Below are positions 54,286 to 64,000 of a stretch of DNA of 64,000 nt, in pieces. Where the stretch lies: assembly GCF_001653235.2 (NCBI RefSeq), contig NC_035795.1, positions 3,045,001-3,109,000 of the forward strand. Direction: 5' to 3'. Under the pieces are notes generated by a model. The model was not told the origin of the DNA. It searched no databases and saw only the letters and a program-made list of their open reading frames with translations. Position numbers and translations under genes: made by a program. The first letter of the stretch is position 1, and each line of letters begins with the position of its first letter. Source of the DNA: Pochonia chlamydosporia 170 (Eukaryota; Ascomycota; Sordariomycetes; Hypocreales; Clavicipitaceae).

Positions 54286-55439
54286 ATGGGATAGCCAAAC
54301 TGCTCTGACTTGGAGGTGTTGAGGGAACGAAGCCAAGTCTCCAGTTGAAGGAAGAGAGACAACTAGTGTGTCATGTCGTTGCTTGGCGTATGGCATCTGC
54401 ACATCTCCACACGACTTCAAATAATGTACGGAGTAGTCTGCATGGTACTCAGCAATAAGACTTGATATTTTACGCCTCACAACAGCTACTTTCATCAGGC
54501 AGGACACAGCCAGTCGTATGGTGGTCGCACATGATAATAGGATCAGGCAAGCGATAATGGCTGGTAGAATGCTGTTGTCTCTCCATGTCTGACATGATTT
54601 GAGGCGCTTGATTGGCTTGGAATTGAAGGGATTTGTGCCGAAAATTGTTGCTGTTGATGGTGGTGATTCATGACAACAGCGAATTCAGGCAAAAAGCACA
54701 TGGAGGTGGAATGAGGCTTTTGGATGTGGACTGTCTTTATCCGGTAGGCGCAGATGTGTTCTTGCCAAACAGTCATGCGCCACGATTGAGTCTGGTGCGA
54801 ATTGCAAGAGCTGCCATCCATTCAAGCCCATCAAACCCATCCGCACTTTCCGCATCTATAAAGTGCAGTTGCTGCATGTACCTGCTCCATGACGCGTTCC
54901 GTCCAGCTAATCAGCGTCAGCGTTGCGTATTCGGTTTCCTGTGAGCCTCTCAAATGATGGTGCAGAAGCAAAAGCCACCTCAGCCAAGATTTGGCTTCCA
55001 TTTCTATCTGGCGCATGTTCATGTTCTGTAGAAAATTGCGTACAAGCCACAGCCGCCCCAGCCAAAGTGGAGTCTGTCAATTTCAACAGTCCCTTCAACT
55101 GCAAAAAAAAGCCTCCTCAGCCACTTTTACCACCTTCCCAAACTTTCCCAATTTCTCTTAACTCGCAACTTTCTCCTCTCACCCCACATTCTTCATTCAA
55201 CATCTTCTCTTTCTGCTGTGCGGCCGATTATCTTGTTTGCCCAAGAGTTGTTCAAATCTCCCATCGAACGGCCATATAACTGTAAACAGCTTTGCAACTG
55301 AGCACGAAACCGCTTCTTCGTCTAGTCCTGCGCTTCACTGCGTCTGGATAGCTCTGCGCCACACCATCCATCCCCTATTCCCATCTTTTCCACCTCTTCA
55401 CACATTTTCTCTGCGCCATTGAGCAGCCTGCTTGGCAAA
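54286..55439. other. Intergenic region upstream of squalene synthase
   Basis: This 1154-bp region shows no gene. TACGGAGTA (54427-54435) is present; the stretch 55090-55440 is pyrimidine-rich, as expected of an ERG9 promoter or leader. Confidence 0.4.
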
Positions 55440-57081
55440 ATGGGAGCTCTATACTATCTTTTGCATCCTAACCAGTTGCGTTCAATTATCCAATGGTATG
55501 TTTGCCTGCTGACCGAGCTTGGTGCCACTTTCCTGCATCCTGCCTCGCTTTATGCAGTTGAATAGTCACGCCGCATCGAGCATCACCCCTACCGTTTGGG
55601 CCATAACTAACACTCCTTTTCCCACAGGAAGCTCTGGCATAACCCCGTTCACAAGCGCGATCCCTCTACCGAGACAGAAACCTTGAGGGAGTGTTTCCGT
55701 TTTCTCAACCTGACGAGTCGCAGTTTCGCCGCCGTCATCCAAGAACTCAACCATGAGCTCCTTGTTCCTATCAGTCTCTTCTATCTCGTCTTGCGGGGCC
55801 TCGATACCATCGAAGACGACATGACGATACCTTTGGACAAAAAGGTGCCGTTGCTTCGTAATTTCCACAAGACCATGGAGATTGATGGTTGGCAATACCA
55901 CGAGAGTCAGGAAAAAGACAAGGAGCTGCTGGAAAAATTCGATGTCGTCATTACCGAGCTCAAGAAAATAAAGCCAAACTACTACAAAATCATCAAGGAA
56001 ATAACCATCAAGATGGGCAACGGAATGGCTGACTACGCCCAAAACGACGAGATGATCAAGAATGGTGTAGACACCATCGATGATTACGAGTTGTACTGCC
56101 ACTATGTTGCTGGGTTGGTTGGAGAAGGCCTGACCAATCTCTTTGTTGCCTCAGAACTGGGCAACCCCAAGCTCGCAGAGAGACCATCCCTCACAGAGTC
56201 TATGGGTCAGTTCCTTCAAAAGACCAACATCATCCGTGACATCCGCGAGGATTGGGAAGACGGCCGCAGGTGGTATCCCAAGGAGATCTGGAGCAAGCAC
56301 GTGGACAACTGGGACGACTTGTTTGATCCAAAGAACGAAGCAAAAGCTTTGAACTGCATCTCCGACATGGTACTCGACGCCCTGAAACACTGTGAGGAGT
56401 GCCTCTTCTACATGGCCGGTATGCGCGAACAGAGCGTTTTCAACTTTGTCGCCATCCCACAAGGCATGGCCATTGCCACTTTGGAGCTCGTTTTCCGCAA
56501 CCCCGACGTCCTCAAGCGCAATGTCAAGATTACCAAAGGAGATGCCTGTCAGCTCATGACGGAGTGCACACAAAACCTGTATACCGTATGCGAGGTGTTC
56601 CGCCGATACGCCCGCCGAATCCAGAAGAAGAACGATCCTAACGACCCCAACTACCTCAACATCAGCGTGAGATGCGCCAAGGTATGCAAAACTGACGTAT
56701 CATGATACGAATATGACTGGTTGACCGTTTCCTTTCAGATCGAACAATTCATTGAGACACTGTATCCCCGCCAAGACCCCAAGCAGCTTACGGCCGAAAA
56801 CAAGCAAAAACAAAACAAAGAGCCAACCATGGACCCTGGCGAGACTCTGGTCATGTTTGGCGTTGTGGCTCTTTGTCTTATTTTTATTTCTGGCATCATG
56901 GTAATGCCCAGCTCCCCCACTGCCTTTCGTCTTTAAAATGATGGTTCTAACAGGTTCGCAGATCGGCACGGCATGGCTACTAGGCGCTCAATTCCCAAAC
57001 ATCTTCAAAGAAGCTGGTATTGTGATACAAAAGCTCAGTAATCCTGAGGCATCCGGCACGGCCATCCGAGACGAACTATAA
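55440..57081 (+). CDS. ERG9: Squalene synthase
   Basis: Four exons, 55440-55495, 55628-56681, 56739-56900 and 56962-57081, with introns of 132, 57 and 61 bp; 463 residues. It joins two farnesyl diphosphates to squalene, the first committed step to ergosterol, on the ER membrane. Seen: the first Asp-rich motif LDTIEDDM, the second [26 protein letters not shown], and a C-terminal membrane anchor (about 390-430) split by the last intron. The acceptor at 56961 is chosen over the nearer TAACAG (56953) because the latter leads to an early stop. All catalytic motifs are intact. It is a housekeeping gene and most likely unrelated to the cluster 30 kb away. Confidence 0.95.
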
Positions 57082-57998
57082 ATGTACCTTACCCTCGAGC
57101 CGACTTTCGATTTGCTGGCACCGATAATTTATTCTTACTTCCATGTACCTTTTTGCTGTACTAACGAACATTTGATGGGCGATTGGCAATTCTTGGGTTC
57201 CATATAACCTTGTAATACGAATCTTATGCTTGGTTTATGCTCATGTGTAGTCGTGTCATGCAACTTGTAAATGGGGCCCTGCCCAGCACGGATGTCAAAT
57301 TGCAATCTGGTCCTCTCATGACCACGGTTGTGCCGAAGAAGTGCTAAAAGTAACTACCATGCTCCAGGCTTCTCCAGTGGAATGGCCCAATTTAGTCTTG
57401 TCATGATTTCAGGTGATGAGACTCTATTGGCGAGCAACATCTGACACATGGATTTACTTGTGCTCAATGTACATGTAACGCGGGGTGTTGCGTGAACAGC
57501 ACGGATCCCCTATTAAGTCTCCGAGCTGAGCGTAACGATGGCCACTACCGCAGCTTGGGAGATCTGCGTTGTAGATCATTCGAGTAAGTTTAACCTTGCA
57601 TGTACCCACCACAGCTGGCTTCTAGATCATAACAAGCGTTGGGTTGGATGCCTTACAGCGCGGTTAGTTTCTTTCGTTTGGCCCATCTGCGTTGTAGATG
57701 AATGAAAGGCTGTAACGAGCAATTTATGTCGATGGTGATTCTCTACACAGCTTCGTAAGTAGATCAGGGGTTATCTTGAAAAGCTTAACGCTACAATTGC
57801 AATTGGCATCATATTCATTTTCACGTGTCTGGGACGCTTCGCGTCTTTTGTCTAAGATGGTATATTTTGAGTCTTAGTTCTATACAAGAATGCATGAGTT
57901 TCAACGTCCAACTATCAAAGCATGTGAAGTGAAGCACACAATGCACCCAACGGGATGTACATTGATTCGTTTTAATTTAGCCCGACTCCGTCCGATGC
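57082..57998. other. Intergenic region with a repeated hairpin-like 15-mer
   Basis: This 917-bp region lies between the 3' ends of ERG9 and the protease. No gene is seen. It carries two identical copies of ATCTGCGTTGTAGAT (57562-57576 and 57685-57699). Confidence 0.6.
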
Positions 57999-59454
<1,456 letters not shown>

Positions 59455-62400
59455 GGTGCACTAAGGTTGTAAGTCTAGGAAGGAAGGTCGAGTGCCACCA
59501 GGTGAGACTGTATTGAAAGTGGCAGTGATATCCGATCCGGCGGGTCACTTCGAAACTATAGACAAGGAGAAATCAAGATGAGAGAAAGTAATTAGGATCA
59601 AAGAGATTCCTAGGGAAAAGTTATGTTGAACAAGAGGGTGAGTCGGACGAGTACAAGAGAAGAATACCAGTTCCAACACTCCTCAATGAGAAAACGAGAC
59701 AATAGTGAAAAGAAGTGACAATGAACGACAACTGAAGGATTAGCCCAACCTAATGGATCTACCACACCGGGGGGATGAAAAAGAAAAGAAGAACAAGAAG
59801 GGATGAAAACGAAGTCGGGCATCAAAGGGAAGAAAAACAAAACGAAGAAGATAAAAGACGGTTGAAAATAGAGGCAACAGGAGAGAGATGCCATGGGGGC
59901 CCTCGGAGGAGGGCGTGAGATCAACAAAGCCACATCGTGCCTAATCCTCCTTGACCCTGACTGAGACTTGCCCTGAGGAAGAGCTGCTAGTAGAATTTCC
60001 CACACCGGGCCAAACTTGCGGATACTAAGACTGAGATCCTCAAGGGTTTCCTCAACGTTAGAGCGCCTCTTTGATGTTGCATTGTTTGCAAGAAGACGAA
60101 GCCAGTTCTGTCCAATCAGAATGGCGGATATGGTCTGGCCAGCGGAGCTTCGGGGGGGTGAGGCTCAGATTAGACAGGGTATCTTTCGCCAGGAGTTTCG
60201 GTAATAATACATACAGTATGACATGGCACGGGGAGAAAGCGCCATTAAGACCATTGCTGCATGAGGCAAGCAAGATAATAGTGGCCTCAGGGGAATTGGG
60301 AGGCACGAGGCGTCGTTTGAGTTTCGAAAGCGGTTTGGGGTGGGAGGCAGAATGCTTCATCAACGAGGTATTTGATTGGCGGAGACGGGCAAAGTTGAAC
60401 GCCTCAAACGCTGGGACACCTGTGATGGACACGGGTCCCGCTTGCCAGGGACAGTTCCATCAGGGGCATCAAATGATCGTGCTGCACCTTGTCAAAGACA
60501 GGGTATTGGCGCTGGTGAGTCGTGGCGTGGGCGGATAATCCTGGGACCTCGTTGGGGCTGCGAGGCTATTCAGCATGATTGGCTGTGCATTTCGGCTGCG
60601 CAGAATAACAGACATTGCACATGCTGTTCTCTGCCAGTCCAATCGAGGTGTCTGTGTCAAGGTGTTGTGCAGGTGCAATTTCCGGAGATCTGAGATGACG
60701 ATGTCTAAAATTAAAGATGGAACACAAATGTGCTGCACAATATCTATCGGTGCAATCTTGGTTCAAATGTTGGGTTCAATGTTGGTTTGGCTGACTCCAT
60801 CGAAGGAAGGACATGGAAGCATCAGTAGTTGATCTCGCTGTCACTTGACTTGACTTGACTTGACATGATTCGATGGCATTTTGCCGGCACTGGGAAGGAG
60901 CGAAGGCTCCGAATCATCCACTACTGCTGCTTCCATGCCATTCCTTCCTCTTTCCATCACTGGCACCCTGTCGCCAGCTGTTCGCCAGCCGCTCAAACAA
61001 TTTGGCCGCTGACATGGAGGGTTCAAACGTTGTCACATTCAATGTTGCTCCACCAGAATTCAACCTTTCAATGCATCTTCACCTTCTTCTCGGTCCGTGG
61101 GTTCCAACCACCACAGCCCTAATGGCATTCGGCGGAAAGTCTATTCGGGTTCAAACGTAGAACAACTTTCCGCCAGACATTCATGAGCTCCCTCCAATGC
61201 CAAGTCCAACCCCGAAGATGTAACGCCAGCCCTCAAACAATAATGGCCTCCGCCAAAGGTCGAGTCGCCCTTGGAGACGAGCTTGGTTTTGTGTGGATGA
61301 GGCTCGCTTCCCAATAGCTGATGAAGTGGTTCAAATCTCGCAACTACACGGCTCGATTTGCTATGTCTAGCCGTATGCTTGAAACTGTGGCTGTCGTTGT
61401 TGATCTTGGGTCCCCGCAGCCAAAACAAAGTTGTAAGACTCCTGACAGCTTCCTCTTTTGTCCACCTGCTCCATATCTTACGCAATTCTGGTTTCGCTTT
61501 TATGACGTGTTGTCGCATAAGAAACACACACCTCACTAAAAGTCAATGAATAGTTCGTTCGGGCCGTTAATTGCGCAATCAGAGCCCTTATGCGAACCCA
61601 TACCTTCACAGCCCATCCCCTTGAGCATGCGAAGGCTCCTCAGATGTATCTTTCAAGCATTAGAGCCAATAGGCACACTTTGCAGACCGATACAACTATC
61701 GCCACCTAAATTCTGCCGCAACAGGCGTATCCAAAATTCGATAACAGGGATTGCGCCGGGGTTTTCCAGGGCCTTGTGGGTAGGGATACCTCTGAGGAGT
61801 CTTCGCACGCTCAAGGGGATATGCTTATATTAGCTTTGAAGGTACCTTGGGAACCGGCTTTGACAGACTGCCGCCAGTAATGAGGACCCCTCCGCCCGAA
61901 AAAGCCAGCCCCTTCCACCCTTTCTCATCTTGTTTTTGGGTCTAATCGAGTGATTGGGGTGCGTCGGGCCAAGGGTGAATGATGTTCTTTATGGAGATGC
62001 GCCCACTTATTAGAAACATGGCGCGCTTCGGTCCCTGGCGGATTCTGCCGAAATCGAGCAACAATTGGTAGGCAGCGGTCCATATCCATTCTTGAAACGT
62101 CAACCAAAAACAGCTGTAACCTCGCTCGCTCTGGTTCAAGCTCGCTGACTGCCAGCCCGATATTCCGATATTATGCCGCGTCCCTTTGCTTACCATACGT
62201 TCTACCACAGTTTTCATGATTCGCACTGTACATCAATAACCGCACGGGTCGGTGTTTGGTTACCTGCCTGCGTTGAAAGTGCTTTGTGGAACACAACTGT
62301 GGACAGCTGGTAAGGTCTCATATCAGGATGGACTGTACGGCTATGACTTGGACCTCAGATCGAGATGTTTAACGAGACGGTCAACACACGAACTTGTGGC

Positions 62401-64000
62401 GCTGCTTCAAAGTTTCGATCAACGGCCTTCGATCTGCCACAAATTGTTTCCAAACATTATGTTGAAGACGCCTTCTAACCAGTGTCGAGTCAACTTGGTC
62501 TCATTCCTAATGGTCAATGGGCAGGGGCAGGGCAACTGGCATGGTAGCGATGCTTCTCACTCATGTCGCTAACGTCAGCCGGTACTCTTCCAGTCTGCAA
62601 AATTCCACCTGTCCGGATGCTTTGTTGATTGACGTTCATCCGTGACGCCGATCAAACCAAAAGATAACGGAGCTTGATAGAGGTGAATCACGGACCAGCT
62701 ACCAACTCTGGATTAAATGCATGCATATATCGTGTCCGCTTAAGCCCCCACATCAAGGGTGCAAAGGCTGCCCCATGCTTGAAACCATCGGCTGGAGGTG
62801 GCCTTTGTTTATTAGTCGCAGTATTTTGATGAAGCACCGAATCCGCCTTACGCCTCTGGCCTGTGCATCAAGGGACATGGGTAAGATATCCCGGTGCTCA
62901 TTTCTTCCATCCAATGTTGTGGGCTTGTGTCTGTGCAACTCATTTATTACCCCACAGGCGGCTCCTTGAATGATATGACATTTCCTCTTTTGAATTAAAA
63001 GCTTTCTCAGCTTTCAAATAGGAAGGTGATTCTTTGTCCCCATGGAGGAAGTTTAACACAGGGGATGGACAGGAGTGGCTATGACACTCGTTATGGAGAT
63101 CATTTCGTATTGGAGGATCACCATGGCACATCTGTGACAACCCGTTGCCGTATTCTACGACTATCTTGTCGTTGGGTCCGAGATAATCAATGCACATCGC
63201 CAAAGGTCCATTCGCAGGAGGGTGCACGAACGAGAGTTGTTGCGTTATAGGAGTCTTGTGTTGGCAAATGCTGCTCCCCTGTCCAATAACGTGTCCGGTC
63301 TAACTACGGCACCGCCAAGGATTGAATCGTCGAGTCGCCGAGTTCAAGGACTATGAGGTCTGATGGAGTCCAATCAAACCCGAAGCCAATGCGGCCTCAA
63401 CGGAGAAGGCGCAAATATGCTAAATTGAGATTTCACAGCTTTATTTAGCTACCAGGACCTGCGACGTTGCCTATCTCGCTATGTCGCTGGTGAAGTATTG
63501 ACTCTGGAATTGCGACACCATGGGCCGGAGATCTTCTCATGACTGATACATTCAGCGTGCAGCATCTCCTCGAATCATCATGCCCGTAACAGTGTGCGGG
63601 GAGTTTGCAATCATGTCAATTCTTGCGGACCTTTGAAGATGGTACGTTTTGCTTCACCAGAGACTCGTCTTCCATTCCTCACAAGTAGGCACAATGTCAA
63701 TAGCAGATCAGACATGATGGATTTGAGCGTGAAACTCGTCAGTGGGATATGGACATATGACCGGCGAGAAGCCACCTGTTTGTACCAAATTCTATACGTT
63801 TTACCTACGATACTCCACTGACGAAGAAAGTTCAAGAGATCTCTACGTATTCAGCTTCTGCTCACCACAATCCAGCCAGCGTTTCTAGAGGAGTAGCACA
63901 GGCCAACGAGAAACACCACATCTTAGACTGTGAGTAATCAGAACGATGAACTCCGTCAAGGTGACGGTTGAACCATCTCATCTTGTCGTGGTGGCGCGCA
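59455..64000. other. Gene-poor 4.5-kb stretch to the window end
   Basis: I find no credible gene in this stretch. The open frames are short, lack family motifs and cannot be joined by good splice sites. It begins with the protease promoter. A simple repeat of four ACTTG units lies at 60843-60862. No transposase, reverse transcriptase or terminal repeat was recognised. Confidence 0.4.
60843..60862. repeat. ACTTG simple repeat, four copies
   Basis: Four perfect tandem copies of the 5-mer ACTTG. Confidence 0.85.

Noticed and set aside
53995..54507. 170-codon frame opposite the cysteine-rich gene
   Set aside because: Shadow of the sense gene; no signal, domain or splice evidence.
55440..57081. 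Squalene synthase as part of the terpenoid cluster
   Set aside because: It is 30 kb from the cluster with unrelated genes between and looks like the ordinary ergosterol enzyme.
60071..60538. 155-codon forward frame in the gene-poor end
   Set aside because: No recognisable motif, no flanking exons and an antisense frame of similar length; not supportable.
61328..61345. B-box-like GGTTCAAATCTC
   Set aside because: The flanking bases do not pair as a T-arm and there is no A-box at the right distance.

Overview
The window reads as nuclear DNA of a filamentous ascomycete (Pezizomycotina). Genes are monocistronic, on both strands, and broken by many short GT..AG introns (43-197 bp), often with a visible CTAAC/CTGAC-like branch site. 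The gene families are typical of moulds: LaeA/UMTA-type methyltransferases, a proteinase K-like protease of the kind insect-pathogenic Hypocreales call Pr1, small secreted proteins, a kinesin-8 and ERG9. I lean towards Hypocreales, possibly close to Metarhizium, but this is inference; no marker gene settles it. All gene models were spliced by eye.

Bases 1-25500 form a secondary-metabolism region. In order: methyltransferase 1 (-), cytochrome P450 (+), alpha/beta hydrolase (-), type 2 methionine aminopeptidase (-), type 1 methionine aminopeptidase (+), PrpE/ACSS3-type acyl-CoA synthetase (+), a fused flavin monooxygenase/methyltransferase (-), a small four-helix membrane protein (+), methyltransferase 2 (-), an EF1B-gamma/GST-like protein (-), an O-methyltransferase (+), an NAD(P)-binding reductase (-) and a trans-enoyl-reductase-like dehydrogenase (+). 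Many are divergent pairs sharing a promoter. The parts list closely matches the tailoring and self-resistance genes of the intertwined fumagillin/pseurotin supercluster of Aspergillus fumigatus: two MetAP genes, PsoF fusion, PsoC methyltransferase, PsoE GST, FmaD O-methyltransferase, P450, hydrolase and acyl-CoA ligase. No PKS, PKS-NRPS, UbiA-type terpene cyclase or Zn2Cys6 regulator lies in the window, so if the cluster is complete its core enzymes must be left of base 1. The right edge is probably near 25.5 kb.

Bases 26000-33000 hold a tiny secreted protein with a Kex2-like site, a SET-domain protein with a signal-peptide-like N-terminus, a coding-like stretch with an internal stop, and a HGGG/GDSAGG hydrolase. 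Bases 34000-52000 hold kinesin-8, a Ctr copper transporter, two small proteins starting MGNCC and MGC (likely N-myristoylated/palmitoylated), an unplaced 184-residue protein, an aspartyl-protease homologue that has lost its first catalytic motif, an F-box/ankyrin protein, a secreted heme peroxidase with an apparent frameshift, and an MFS transporter of the glycerophosphodiester/phosphate type.

Bases 52000-64000 are sparse: a six-cysteine small secreted protein, squalene synthase (ERG9) and a secreted subtilisin-like protease, then about 4.5 kb in which I see no credible gene. I saw no tRNA, rRNA or CRISPR array.
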